Assembly (NCBI RefSeq): GCF_020360975.1 | Contig: NW_025408671.1 | Span: 3,720,001-3,784,000 of the forward strand | Source of the DNA: Hirsutella rhossiliensis | Lineage: Eukaryota > Ascomycota > Sordariomycetes > Hypocreales > Ophiocordycipitaceae | DNA: 64,000 nt | Direction of reading: 5' to 3' | In this document: in pieces, positions 1 through 11,830 of the stretch | Layout of the letters: every line of letters starts with the position of its first letter | Numbering within the stretch: position 1 is the stretch's first letter | The notes under the pieces: model-generated | What the model was told of the DNA's origin: nothing | What the model saw: only the letters and a program-made list of their open reading frames with translations | The model's database searches: none | Position numbers and translations under genes: made by a program

Positions 1-1382
1 AAGATCCACAAGCCCGGCAGCGGCCCTGGAGATTCTTCGATCTCCTCTGCAGGGATAGGCTTATAAACCTTTTCTGTGCTCGAAAGATCCAGTGCGACGC
101 CCACGGGTGTAGAGTCATCCATGGAATCCGTCATGGGAAGTGTTGGCCGCTTGGTGTCGTCAAGCAGTTCTGTCGTGGTAAAAACACCGGTAATGGAGCT
201 TGCTGGCTTGTCACTGGCGAGGGGGACCACAGATCGGCTCAGCAAGCCGGCCTCTGTTGACGCCGTGGAGGTCACAATGAGAAGGTCTTGGAGGTCCGGA
301 GGGAAGTCCCTGAGTCGAAGAATGGAATGATGGGGTACTTTGTCCGAGCCAAAGGGCTCAACGGGATCGGCTAGCTTCTGGAAGTTGAAGGCCGACGGCG
401 GTTCGCGGGTGATGATATGGTAGGTAGATGAGGGTGGGGACACGTTGGTCGTGGTGTGAATGGCGAGGAAGAGGTTGTTCTCCAGCCAGGTGAGCGATGA
501 CACTGGCGATGTAATTAGCTCTGGGCTTACTTCAAGAGCTTTGTTTTGCCCTACCGTGGCAATTGCCCAAGCTAGGCGGCTTCGGGATATCTGCCTTGGC
601 CTCTCCTTCAGGGGTCATTTGGTGTATAGAGCCATCGGCCAGGCCAGCGCATAGCTGCTTGCCTTTTGCGCTCCAGCTGATGCAGCTCACTTGGCCCTTG
701 AGGACGCTGCTGATCCTCCTCTCTTTCAAGTTCGCCATGTGCAAGTTGCCGCCGTTGGTGACAATTGCACACAGCTCCGCCTTGTCCGGGGTCGGGTTCG
801 GTATCAGCGATCGCAGAGGCTCGCCGTTGGTCGCAAGCTCGAAGGCAGTGCTCGAGGAGCCCTGCAAGAGGCTCTGGACCTCGTACACGGCAAGACCGCC
901 ACCGGTCTCGGCCGTCAGGATGAGGAAGTTCTCATCGGCCGTAAAGGCGATTTGTGAAATGCGCATGGGCATGGGCATGACGAGCTGGGGCTCGAAAGCT
1001 CGGATGTCGGAATCGCCATCTTTCGGAGACTCGAAGGCTTTCCGGACGGACTCAGTCTTGGCGATGACGACCTGATCAGGGCCCGCGGCGGCAACCAGGC
1101 CTTTTCGCGACGCGATGGTGAGAAGCGAAGAGGTTGGGGCTGGGAGAGACGACCAGGGCGTGGTCAGGCGCACTTTGGCGTCGCCGGCGACGGAGAGAAA
1201 GCCGAGCGCCTTGAACCGCGTTAGTGGCTGTACAATGAAATTTTCAAAAGTCACAGCAGCAAGAGAATCCTCGTCGGAGCTCGGCGGGCGTGCCCTACCT
1301 CTGTCTGGATCGTCTCCAGGTCAGGCCCATTGTTCACGGCCCCGGCCGCAGCGTTTGCCGCGTTCCCGAAGCCGGAAGCCAT
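1..1382 (-). CDS. NUP159: Nucleoporin Nup159-like, N-terminal part (3' end outside window)
   Basis: Subunit of the cytoplasmic face of the nuclear pore. In the family, the N-terminal beta-propeller anchors the mRNA-export helicase Dbp5. I read three exons on the minus strand: 1382-1299, 1209-555 and 502 to the edge, giving 413 visible residues. The ATG at 1382 opens MASGFGNAAN, and the first junction restores the family-like segment ETIQTEALGFLSVAGDAKVRL without a frame break. The second junction joins GNCH to VSSLTWLENNLFLAIHT in phase. Everything visible belongs to the propeller. The FG repeats and coiled-coil tail expected for the family would lie beyond base 1. It is divergent from the proteasome gene at 2024. 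The family call rests on recognised propeller sequence, not on a search. Confidence 0.85.
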
Positions 1383-2023
1383 GATCTGCGGCAGGATATT
1401 AAGCCTCACAGATGGCGTCTTTCAGTTCATGAGTCGAATCTCTGCATAGGCTTTGATCTCTGTGCAGGAACGCTCGCTTTCTCACCCGCGTCTGTCCTTG
1501 TTTGGCAGGAATATGGAGCAGTCGTCGGCCCTCTTGTTGGCGCTTTGCTGGTATCGAAGATAATGAGGGTGATATAACAAACGAAAAATCCGGTGAAGCG
1601 CGTTGCAAAAAGCGATTGCAGAGGATTGGAGGTAGTTAAAGACAAGGAGCAGCAGCCTCGTTGCAGTTTGGATACCGTGAGAGCCAAGTGACTTTTTGGG
1701 AGCTCGGCGACGTCACGTGCTGATAGGCAGGCAGCTTGAGGGTACGTACCTCGCTCGGCGTTCCACGTTTGCCAAGCCAACCAGAGGCCGCATCTCCGGG
1801 GGAGCTTCGACTCCCTTGCCTGCTACAAGGCAGCTTCTAGCCTCGTCATCAGCAACCTCGTCCATCGCCCGACGGCCATTCCGCCACCAGAACAAGCCGT
1901 GAACCCCTCTTTTTCTCTCCCTCGTCTTCCTCTTCCGCCGCAACCGAATTCGAGCTCAACCGACAAACCGGCATTGCTTGACTGATCGCGGCATCGCAGC
2001 ATCGCAGTCACCCGCCCCCAACC
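1383..2023. promoter_or_regulatory. Divergent promoter region NUP159 / PUP1
   Basis: This 641-base gap lies between two divergent start codons and should hold both promoters and 5' leaders. The last 120 bases before the proteasome gene are C/T-rich, as is common near fungal transcription starts. I see no clear TATA box, no proteasome-type PACE element and no RNA gene. Confidence 0.5.
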
Positions 2024-2976
2024 ATGCCGGGCTTCGACTTCTCCAACTACAACCGCAATGCGGCCCTGCACGCTCGCGGAGTGCCTCTGCCCAAGGCCAC
2101 CAGCACGGGCACCACAATTGTCGGCTGCATCTTTGACGGGGGCGTCGTGGTGCGTTCATTCCTGCTCGAGTTTGTCCTTGCCCGTCCTTCATACGCGGCT
2201 ACTCCCAGCTCCACGCCTCCTTTTGCATCGCTCCCCATCTCAGCCGATGCCAAATAGGCTGACGCGCCTCTCTCCCCGACAAACAGATTGCCGCCGACAC
2301 CCGCGCCACCTCGGGCCCCATTGTCGCCGACAAGAACTGCGAAAAGCTGCACTACATCTCGCCCCAGATCTGGTGTGCCGGCGCCGGCACCGCCGCCGAC
2401 ACCGAGTTTACCACCAGCCTCATCTCCTCCCAGCTCGAGCTGCACTCTCTATCCACCGGTCGCAAACCCCGCGTCGTCACCTGCATGACCCTGCTCAAGC
2501 AGCATCTCTTCCGCTACCAGGGCCACATCGGCGCCTACCTCGTCGTCGCCGGCTGCGACCCCACCGGCACCCACCTCTTCACCGTCCACGCACACGGCAG
2601 CACCGACAAGCTGCCCTACGTCACCATGGGCAGCGGCAGCTTGGCCGCCATGAGCGTCTTTGAGACGCAGTGGAAGGCCAACCTGACGCAAGACGAGGCC
2701 GTCAAACTGGCAAGCGACGCCATCCTGGCTGGTATCTTCAACGACCTGGGATCTGGATCCAACGTCGACGTCGCCATCATCACCAAGGAAAAGACCACTC
2801 TCAAGAGGAACCTCATCAAGCCCAACGAGAAGAGCTCCAAGCTCCAGAGCTACGCTTTCCCCAAGGGCACGACGGCTGTCCTCAACGAAAAGATCATCCA
2901 CAAGAATGAGATTGGCCGATACGTGAGCGTGCACGAGGTGCCGCTCGAGACTGAGAAGATGGATGTAGATACTTGA
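2024..2976 (+). CDS. PUP1: 20S proteasome subunit beta-2 (trypsin-like activity)
   Basis: Catalytic beta-type subunit of the 20S proteasome core, of the N-terminal nucleophile hydrolase family, responsible for trypsin-like cleavage. Two exons, 2024-2149 and 2287-2976, give 271 residues. The precursor has a 29-residue propeptide ending in Gly. Autocatalytic cleavage would expose Thr30 of [11 protein letters not shown] as Thr1. Counting from Thr1, the other catalytic residues are present: Asp17 in [10 protein letters not shown] and Lys33 in DKNCEKLH. The [12 protein letters not shown] segment fits the family. The C-terminal tail ([10 protein letters not shown]) matches the extended arm that beta-2 wraps around beta-3. 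The single intron falls between VV and IAADTR, in phase 0. No catalytic residue is missing. Confidence 0.95.
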
Positions 2977-3713
2977 GAGCCTCGATTCCGTTGTGGAGAC
3001 GACATGCTGCTGCTGGACGGGGAACAGAGACGTGTAACAACACCTTCGGGCACTTTAGATATTGGAGCAAAGGTTTGCCTCCAAGCCTTGAACAAAACCT
3101 GCATGTCTTGTGACGCATTCGGGATGTTCTCGGAGAATAAATGTCTTTTCAGTAACATGGCTCTCGGCCCATGGGTATATAACAAGGCATGGATGCCCCG
3201 TCCTCCGAGAGGTACCAAGAAAATGCCGACAACATGGTGCAGCTTCCCACATGGAACCAACATCTTCAACCCATGTCCCGCCACAGAAAGAATAGAACAA
3301 AAGCATCTGGTGAATGTGTGCAAGACACTCGGTGGTGCCGGCAAGCGGAGACGGCGCCTTTCAACGCCTGGCCTTGTAATTCCCGCCCAACACCAATGTT
3401 CATGCCGAGCGACAAACGAGCAAAAGGGCTGAGCCTCACGCTAAATGCTGAAATACCCCCATGCGTCAAGCGAGACAAGCTTCCCAAAACGCCCGGCCAA
3501 AGATGAGTGCGATGGATAGCCGTCGTGATCGTTAGAATTGCGAAAGGGCTGCAAGCCAAGACCCCTCATGAGCCCGGCTTCAGGCCAAACATTGCCCGCG
3601 TGCGAGACTTGCTCCGGGCCTTTTTCCTATTCTTCTCTTTTGGAGAAGAACCGTTGTCACCCTCGTTGTACTTGGACTTGTGGATCCTGCAGCATTGGTG
3701 AGCACGCAGCCTG
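2977..3713. other. Convergent 3' flanks of PUP1 and the SEL1 gene
   Basis: A 737-base gap between two convergent stop codons. AATAAA at 3136-3141 is a plausible polyadenylation signal for PUP1. Open frames here are short, overlap one another and have no recognisable protein features. I see nothing else. Confidence 0.4.
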
Positions 3714-5930
3714 TCAAAGCTGTGGGGGATTGAAGCCGTACCAGCTATTGCCAACCATACTCATCCCCTTCGCTTCGGCCATTCGGTAGAACTTGGCGCT
3801 CTTCTTGAGGTCTTTTTTACAGCCGACGCCTTTCGCGTAGCAGAATCCGGCCTCGGCGAGCGCATCGACGTCGCCCCAACCTGCAAGAGTTAGTGTTGGC
3901 TACCCGAGCACCGCTACTGCCGCTGGGTCCGACTTACTGCCGGCGATCTCAAAACATCGCAACGCCAGAGACTTGTCTTGTTCGATGCCCCATCCATTCA
4001 TGTGGCTGACGCCCAGCTCGTAGATACTTAGGGCAAATTGGGCCTTGCGAGTCTTGCTCTCGAGGAAGTTGGCTGGCCTTCCCTCCCTGGCTCGGTCTTG
4101 GTCATCGGCAATCTCGACGCTGGCATATTCTGCTGCTTTTCTCAACCACTCGACGCCCTCTTTTTGATTGGCGCGCATGCCCCAGCCATGTCGGCAGGCC
4201 AGAGCGTAGAGAAGCATGGCGGTCGGGTTGTTTTGCCGCGCGGCATGTCGGAGATGGTAGGTGGATTCGTTCAAAGAGCCGCTCTCGTGACACTCGATGC
4301 CCTTGGCCAGGTGTTCTTCGGCCGACATCTCCGACGCCGAAGGGCCGAACACGCGAGAGCTGTGACTAGGCCGCACCGTGCCGGCTGAGTTGCTCGTCCC
4401 GACCGATGCAGGCGCCTTGCCGCGGAGATCACGGGGTGAAGAGGTGAGGCTTCGGCCCCTTGGGGCATCCTCGGACCGACGACCGGTTTCGACGGATGGC
4501 CTAGGCGCGCCGAGGTTTGGATGGCCGGCGACGCCGAGTCGGGAGCTCTCCATGCTTATCTTGCTTGCGTCCATCGACGGCCTCGTCGTGCTGCTCGCCA
4601 CACTCACGGCATCGTCAGGAGCGGGTCTTGCCGACGAGCTCGATGGGCGGGTCGGCGGCGACGGCGGCGCGCCTAGGGGGGCTCGATGTGCGCTGCTGGG
4701 GGACCGCGTGCTTCGTTCCCACTTTGAGGACGCTGGCGAGTGGCCTTCTGGCGTTCCGGATCGCTGAATGGTCTTGCCTCTCGGGAGACAAAACGTTGAG
4801 TAAATGTACGACGGGGCAGCAACCTTACCGTCGTCTGTTTGGTGGTCAATGAAGGCCTCGCTGTGCATGCTCACCGGCGTGTGAGCGGAATCATCGGCCA
4901 GAATAAACGACGGTTGGCTGTCGGACGAGGCCTGCCTCGTCGGCATCTCGAGGCTCGGCGTCCCGGCGCGGCTGATGGGCCTTGAAAAGTTGAGGGATGG
5001 GCGAGGAATCACGGACGAATCCGAGGCCGCCGATGGTGATCTTTGAAACGAACTGATGGCTGGTGATGGCACGGCGCTGGCCAGAGCCACGCTGGCAGCG
5101 GACAGCTTGCGAGAAGGTAGGGAGTGAAGGGAGCCGGATATGGTGCTGAAAGTGTCCTCGTCCGGCATGGGAGATGACACGACACTGGGCGAGCGCCTGG
5201 GAATCGGGCCTCGCGGAGGGGCCAGGCCGAGCTCATCAAAGGACCCTTGTTTTGACTTGTCGGGCGAACTCGATGCGGAAACATTGCGCTGTAGGATCGG
5301 GTGTAGGAGCGACAGGTCCTTGCGGGAAGAAGACCTCTCTGGCACTAAGTCGGGATTCGACTGCGAATCGCTTTGCAGAGGCGAAGGGGAGCGTTCCTGT
5401 CGTGCTCCAAAGTAGTCGATGTGCTCTCCGACGGGTTCCAGTTGCCGTCCTCTGGACTCCTCTTCCGCATGCTCGGGCAGGGCGGGGAGGGGTATCGCAT
5501 CGTCGGGTGTGGGCGGGATGCGACTCATGCGCGGGCGCACCGACTTGGGGCGGTCTTTGGGGGCAAAGGCCTCCTCGACTTCGCCGCGCAAGCCCAGGCC
5601 TCCGGAGGTAGGAGGCCCGGGCGACTCTTCGGTTTCCGAAGCCGAATCGTGCGAGAAGGCGCGAAAGAATTCGGAGCGGCCCTGCTGGACCAGAGGGCTC
5701 TCGACGGTGAGGGGAGGGAGGCGGCTGACCCGATTTCCCTCCTTGGTGGTCTCCTGCAACTGCCTCGCGAGCAGGCGGCTCTGTAGGGCGAAAGCGTCGA
5801 GAGGAGATAGTTCGAGAGGCGCCTCGCCGGCAACGTGCATGCGAGGGGATCGCAGAGGCCTAGACGAGGTGGAGGCGGCCGACTGAGACGAGTCGGCGCG
5901 CAGTTCCAACAGGCTCGGGCGACTCGCCAT
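3714..5930 (-). CDS. SEL1-repeat protein, Nif1/Dsf2-like
   Basis: A long low-complexity N-terminus followed by Sel1-like (TPR-related) repeats, the layout of fission-yeast Nif1 and budding-yeast Dsf2. These are linked to mitotic-entry signalling and polarised growth. Two exons, 5930-3938 and 3880-3714, encode 719 residues. Residues 1 to about 535 are rich in Ser, Pro and Arg and probably disordered, with many SP/TP sites. From about residue 536 (EEHLAKGIECHE) there are repeats such as AMLLYALACRHGWGM and FALSIYELGVSHMNGWGI. The splice restores FEIAGSWGDVDALAEAGFC, and the last exon ends SMVGNSWYGFNPPQL. The ATG at 5930 is the first in frame, because the sequence upstream lacks an ATG. The exact orthology is inference; another Sel1 protein is possible. 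Confidence 0.8.
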
Positions 5931-8530
5931 GATTGACGTGGTCTGGCACCGCGATCGGGGTACAGCTGGATCCCATGCAGACTCGGGAAGACGAGGATTC
6001 CGGGTGGTATTTGCGATCAGGGCCGCCAAGAGGCGCTGGAATTTGGTACTAAGAAGTCTGGAGAGGGCGGCTCGATCGACGGGGCGGGTATTTCGTCACC
6101 ATGAGCGGTGGGCAGGATTCCAGAGGAATGGTGATGGAGGGGCGCGGAGGATGAGCCGAGAGCATACGCACTGCAAAGGAAAGAGAGGTCAGAAGGGCAA
6201 AGACGGGACCAAAGCAAGAGGCGAATAGTCGTTGTCGGGCAGCGCGCAAGGGAGAGACGAGGGTAGAGGGTGCTCCGTACGGGGACTTGTTTAGGTATTC
6301 AAAGTTTGGTTGGTACTGTGGTTGGTACGCAGGATGAACAAATTACAGCAAACTCGCGAGCTCCAATCCGGCGTGGTCTCGAAGTCGCCGGCCGGACGGG
6401 AGGGGGGTGACAAAAGGAGAGGCTTCGGCGGGTGGGGGAGAGGCGAGGCGGTTCAAGACGCAGGCCGGGGAATCGGTGAATCAGCAAGGTGCGTCGCGGG
6501 AGCCGTGATGAATGCGAGCAGGCGGCGTATTGGGGATAAAAGGGAGCGTGGGCCCGCGAGGCAATCGTCCTGTTGGTTGGTGAGGGCGAGGGTGAGGGTG
6601 AGGGCGAGGGTGAGGGTGGTAGTAGGTAAAGAGATGAGGAGGCGAGGCGAGGCGAGCAGAGGGAGAAGCAAGGAGTGCAGTCGGTTGGCCGCCTGGGTCG
6701 GTTGGTTGGTGACGTGAAGAAAGGGGAGGCGCAGGCCGGGGAGTGACAAGCTGGGAAGACGCAGGCAGGTACCGTACAACAAACCACCTGCCCCTTCCAA
6801 CCGGCCCCCCTGTCGTTGCCAATTCTGGGGGCGGCAGGCGGGTACCTTGATTGCGATAGGGCGAGGGGCGCAACGGGCGCCACCGACGCTATCTGAGCAG
6901 ATGTACTCTAGACTCGCTACTTTGGCCTCCCGCAGGCCCAATGTACTGTACCGCATGCCCACCCGCCGCGACACCTAAGATTAATAAGGCATCTTGGGCG
7001 AAAGGAGGCGAATTGAGGGTGCAGGTGCACCTCCCTCCAGGCCTACAGAGGCAAGGTACGGAAAAGCCTGTCTCTGCCACCTTGGTGTTAGCGTTCGGAT
7101 GGTCCCTTGTGCCATGACCGGCGCACGTTGCGCCAAATCCAAGTGTTTCCAAGTATTGTATTGCCGAGGGTCGGAAGTGCAACCTTTTCGATTGGGCTCA
7201 TGGCCGGGTCGGGGGGCGCACAGAGACGGGAAATGAAATAGGCATCCTTCCCGTCATCAATCATCTGCTCTGTCCGTAGGTACGGTAACGGTAGGGGAGC
7301 ACGCACAGTGCTTGCAACACAAGGCCCTGCGTGCTCCGCGAGCCAGCGCTACTGTAATCAGGTGCAGTAGGGCCGTCGTTAGCACAAAGGGCCCCCTAGT
7401 CTAGCACGGCCGACGTCTTCTTGCAGCCCAGCCGCTCAGGGGAGTCGAACGAGTAATTGGCGACGGCAGGTCTGGGGTGCATCTGGTTTTGCTTTGCCTT
7501 GCTGCTCTGCTCGCCAGTCAGTCGGCGGGAGAAATAGAGCCTCGCGACACGGCTTCCGGCTGCTGCTAGTCAAGGAAACCGTGCCGATACGAACGTGGGC
7601 ACCGCAATGGGTCCCGGGAGCCACTTATCATGCCAAAAAAAAAGAGGCGCGCAACCGTATTCTATGCGGCGCTCGGTGGGTCTACTGTAGCGAGCCTGGA
7701 CGAACAAACGCCGACTCCCCCCGCCCCCTGATCGCAAGAAGCGCAGATGCAAGGAAATCCATCGCGGGCCACCAACGCCATGGTTTATATTTAGCGCCCC
7801 CCTTGGCAGCTCCCGCGGCAGCGCCAGGCCCTGGACTCCACGGGCTTGCGGAGATGGAGTCTGCACAGTCATTTGCCTGCGTGGCGAGAAAAGAGGCACA
7901 GACCCCTGATGCCACATTGTCATTGTCTGCTCTCCAATCTAACGCGCTCGAAACGTGGCTTGCTGGATCCGTCACTGGTCCCGGCCAAACGAGCAGACCC
8001 TGGACGGACCTCAATCAGCAGCCCAGCCAAACATCAATCGCTTGCCCAATCAGGCAGTAAAATGTCCCTGTCCAGGACGGTAATAGTCCGCTTCCAAGGC
8101 CTGGAAATCAAACAAGCCCTCTCAGAGGCGCATGGCGTGCCAAAATGTGACCCCCGGCTGCCTTCCAAGCCCGCCGGCCAAGACGTTTCAGCCTGCCCTC
8201 CCTCCAACCCCGCTCTCCCCCGTCAGTGGGGCGCGCGAGTCTTGTCCTGGACATTCCGCGTCTCTGATCGCATCGAGCTCGGGAAAAAGAACAATTCTAA
8301 AGATATGACGCTTCTACGTAGCCGTGGCCCGCGATGACTCCTTCCGTCGTCCACGAGCTACCCTCTCTTTTTTGGCTTTTGTGCGATCGCTTCGTTTCGC
8401 TTCGCAATACCTCCCTTCCCTGCCCTCTCCCTCCGCCCTCGAACCCAACGAATCCAGAACGCCTTGGCCAATCTATACACCTGCGGCCTCGCGGCAGTCA
8501 CCACTCTCAGCTGTCGAGCCCTCACTTGCA
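5931..8530. other. 2.6-kb gap: leader of the SEL1 gene and 3' flank of ERV46
   Basis: No supported gene. Both neighbours are on the minus strand, so this is the promoter and leader of the SEL1-repeat gene plus downstream sequence of ERV46. It contains a hexamer repeat at 6579-6614 and poly-purine stretches. The longest open frames (around 6300-6880 and 7494-8060) are low in complexity and lack domain-like sequence. Confidence 0.4.
6579..6614. repeat. Short tandem hexamer repeat (GGTGAG/GGCGAG)
   Basis: Six consecutive hexamers, four GGTGAG and two GGCGAG, about 650 bases upstream of the SEL1-gene start codon. On the transcribed minus strand this reads as CTCACC/CTCGCC, a C/T-rich leader. Simple slippage is the likely origin. 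Confidence 0.8.
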
Positions 8531-9946
8531 TCACAAATCCTTGGACCGCATCTTTCTCAGCCTCGTCGAGCCCTCAAACAGGCCCCGATCCACGGCCGCA
8601 GCCACCGTCAGCGTGCCGCCCACGATGGCACACAGTCCTGCCAGGAATCCGAGAAAGGACTTGGGCTGTTCCTCCCGGTTGATGACCTTCATCGGAGAGA
8701 TGTCCTGCACTGCTGTCAGCCTCTGGTCCGGACGGCGGTCGTCACGACATGGGAAAAGGGCAGGAGCTCACATATGAGAAGAAGACGCCCGGGATCCCAC
8801 CCTTCGAGTGCTGCCGCTCCGCGTGGCCCTCGGCCGCATCGTCTCCGCCCGTCAGGCTTCTCTTGTGGCTCGTGACAGAGTACTGGTGCGTCTCGAGGCT
8901 CCCGTCGGCGCCCCCAGCCGCCAGGCCGGCAAGCTTCTGCAACTGCTTCTCCCAGCCAAGCGGCAGGTACGAGGTAGGCACAATCTTGACAAAGTACATG
9001 TAGTTGAAGTTGGGGTCCTTTGTCTCCTGATTGGCGCCCTCGAGCGGGTTGATGTGGTGGTTGGTCCACGGCTTCGCCTTGGAACCGCTCAGCTTTTGCT
9101 TGAGGTCGTCGGGGATCTGGGGCCCGAAGCGCAGCTGGTGGATGGTGTGGGTAAAGTCGTGCTGCTTGCCCTTGGGCATGTCCCAGTAGTTCTTGAGGTC
9201 GTGGACGTGAATGTTGCCGTTGCTGAAGCTGCGACCGGGCGCGAGATGGAAGTTTCCCACGACCTTGTTAACCTGCAAGCCGCCCTCGATGCGACAGCCC
9301 TCCTCCCTCTGTGCATCCAGCTTCTCGGCGTAGTGTTCGCGCTGGCACTGCTCCACACCCTCGCCGCGGCCAAAGGCCCATCCCTGGACCGCGTAGGCCT
9401 CGCGCACCTCGTCGCAGCTGTTGCAGCAGCCGGCCTTTTGCGCCGTGGGCGGGGCAGTCGCGCCGTAGCACTCGCCGCAGTACTTGGGGTCGAGGTGGTG
9501 GGCCGTCTCGTCGTGGAGGGCCAGGGACTTGATGTCAATGATGCCGCCGCCCTGGGCCTGAGGTCGCAGCCGGACCTTGTTGACGCCGTGGGCAACGCCG
9601 TGCTGCTGCTCGCCAGAGACGTCCATGACGTCGAGGGTGAGCAGCTCACAGGGCATCTTGGGGAAGGTTATGTTGAGGTGGATTTCCATTCGCTCTCCTA
9701 CGGGGGTCTGGTCAGCACTGCGCGGCCCCGAGGCGTCGGAGCTAGAAGCCTACCTCTGCCCTTGTCGACAACGAGCTCGTGGTGTATGACGGTGCGGCGA
9801 TAGTCGACCCATTCGCCCCAGGCGAGGAAGAGGACGACGAGGAGCGAGACGATGGTGACGATGCCGCCACTCGTGGTGCGGATGCGCGCCTCGTCGACCG
9901 TCTTGGTGAAGGCATCGAGCTTGGTGAATCTCGACTTGGCCGGCAT
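8531..9946 (-). CDS. ERV46: ER-derived vesicle protein Erv46
   Basis: Cargo receptor subunit that cycles between ER and Golgi in COPII/COPI vesicles and in yeast works with Erv41 to retrieve ER residents. Three exons, 9946-9754, 9697-8772 and 8704-8531, give 430 residues. There is a transmembrane helix at about 27-45, a large lumenal domain, and a second helix at about 389-411, leaving a short basic cytosolic tail ending RKMRSKDL. The lumenal part has the family's cysteine cluster (YCGECYGA, then GCCNSCDEVREAY) and NVHDLKN-like and FTHTIHQLRFG segments. Both splice junctions are in phase (KGR to GERMEIHLNITF; FFSY to DISPMKV). It is divergent from RNA15. Confidence 0.92.
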
Positions 9947-10738
9947 CGTGGATGGAGAGTCGGAGACGTGGCCGTGTCGACGAAACTTTGCGATCAAGGC
10001 TTCCGGCTCGGAGCCGCAGGGCGTGCAGAGTCGGCCAGGAGAGCGCAGGGGAGAGGTGAAAGGGAGACGGCTCAATGGCTTCCCGGGATGACAAGCAGGC
10101 CGTGGCACAGAAGCGTGGAAAGGGCAAAAGGTACGGATTATCGGCCTACAGGTCAAATCCAGGTACAGGTTTCATTACAGCACAGGCAATAAGAGGCCAC
10201 CGTCGCAACTAAGAGGTACCTCGAGATGCACCTGCATGCCGGCCGGCATGGAGCCAGATTGCTGCACCCTGAATCGCCTCCCCCATGCCGCCTGCAAGTA
10301 CCTGTACGGGTCCGGTACCTGCAAACGCCCGCGCGGTTGAGCATGCGCACGGGTAGAGTGCCTCGAGTGGTGACATGTCGTTCGCCCTCCCGACGGCAAA
10401 TATTCGGCCCGACCCTTTTCCTAGAACGCTGGTGCCTTCTGCTTGGCCATCCTGGGTAAACTGCGGCTCCGTCTTCCGCAGCTTCTTCGCCGGCGAGGCA
10501 CAGCCGGACCTTCTTGCTATCAGCGAAATCAGCTCCCCTGGCCTCGTCCAGTCAATCACAGCCTTGCGCCGCCAATCTAGCCCTCTCGTCATCAGTCGAC
10601 GTCTTTACGTCTCGCATCCAACGCATCCTCTGCAGAGCTGTGAAACCCAACATCTGCTGCACCTTGAACACCGGGGACGTCGCGCTGCACTTTGGTGTCG
10701 CTGGCCGCCCCCCGCCAAGTCCTGTCTCGTCGGCCAAC
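9947..10738. promoter_or_regulatory. Divergent promoter region ERV46 / RNA15
   Basis: A 792-base gap between divergent start codons, containing both promoters and leaders. I recognise no specific operator or RNA gene. Confidence 0.4.
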
Positions 10739-11830
10739 ATGTCGTCCAGACCCCCGTCGCGCGTCGTCTTCGTGGGCAACATTCCCTACGGTATGCTCGC
10801 TCCTGTAGCTTCTTTCTCGCCCAGCTCCATACGAGCTCCCAGGAGAGACGGAACAAGCAGCTAACTCCCGCCTCAGGCCTGTCCGAAGAGCAAATAACAG
10901 ACATCTTCTCCAGCGCCGGCAAAGTCGAGCGTTTCCGCCTCGTCTACGACTCTGAGACCGGCCGGCCTAAGGGGTTCGGGTTTGCAGACTACCCTGATAC
11001 CGGTACGTGCCCTCTGTTCAGCAACAAAACTCCCCCGGCTGCCTGCTTACCCTCAACTGCAGACTCTGCGTCGTCTGCCGTGCGCAATCTAAACGACTAT
11101 GAAATCATGGGCCGCAAGCTACGCGTCGACTTTTCTAACGAGCAAAAGAGCGGCGGCGACGACGACGCAGGCAACAATCAGGTATGTCGGGCCCTGCTCG
11201 GGTTGCTTTGCAGCGCCTCGTGCTGACCCAAACAAGCCGTCTTCGGCAATGAACCTCCACGCTGCCAACGGCGGCGGCACGTTTTCACAGCCCTCCACGC
11301 TGCCTCAACTTCCCGCCGGCAAGGAGATCCCTGCCGGCCTGACGTGCACCGACGCCATCTCACGAACCCTCAACACCCTCCCACCCCCTCAACTCCTCGA
11401 CATCCTCGGCCAGATGAAGTCGCTAGCATCTTCAGACCCCCAAAGAGCAACCGAGCTCCTGCAGCAAGCGCCCCAGCTCTCGTACGCCGTCTTCCAGGCA
11501 CTTCTCCTCATGGGCCTTGTCTCGCCAGAGGCCATCCAGTCAGTCGCCGAGCCTGGCGCGCCTCAAGCTCACCCCCCGGCCACTGGCTTCCCCGGAGCCA
11601 TCCCTGGCTATCCCGCCGCCAACAACACACCGCCCGTCCCTGGCATGCCTTACGCGACACCAGCTGCGGCCCCTCCGGCGTTTGGTGCTCCCGCAGCCGC
11701 GCAGGATCCGGATGCCCTGATCAGACAGGTCATGGAGCTGCCGCAAGCGCAGATCGATATGCTTCCCGAGGCGGAAAAGCAACAGATACTGGCACTCAGA
11801 GCCACGTTCGCGGCCCAACAACGGAGATGA
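10739..11830 (+). CDS. RNA15: mRNA 3'-end processing factor Rna15 / CstF-64
   Basis: RNA-binding subunit of the cleavage factor that selects poly(A) sites (yeast CF IA, metazoan CstF-64). Four exons, 10739-10790, 10877-11002, 11063-11181 and 11237-11830, encode 296 residues. Residues 8 to about 85 form one RRM, with RNP2 (VVFVGNIPYG) and RNP1 (KGFGFADY). Then comes the hinge that binds the CstF-77/Rna14 partner (AISRTLNTLPPPQLLDIL, then LLQQAPQLSYAVFQALLLMG). A Pro/Ala-rich linker and the C-terminal three-helix domain (DPDALIRQVMELPQAQIDML) follow. Two introns interrupt the RRM; all junctions restore the domain in frame. The linker is short compared with the metazoan protein. Confidence 0.93.

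Noticed and set aside
6579..6614. Telomere-like or G-quadruplex repeat
   Set aside because: The hexamer is GGTGAG/GGCGAG, not the fungal TTAGGG unit; short G2 tracts give at best a weak quadruplex.
7430..7470. A tRNA-like B box (GTTCGACTCC on the minus strand)
   Set aside because: No T-stem, acceptor-stem or A-box partner can be formed around it.
7494..8060. A 188-codon open frame in the gap upstream of the SEL1 gene
   Set aside because: Composition is unlike a protein, there are overlapping frames on both strands, and no family resemblance.
8808..9803. A 331-codon open frame antisense to ERV46
   Set aside because: Same composition effect; it spans an ERV46 intron and has no recognisable protein features.
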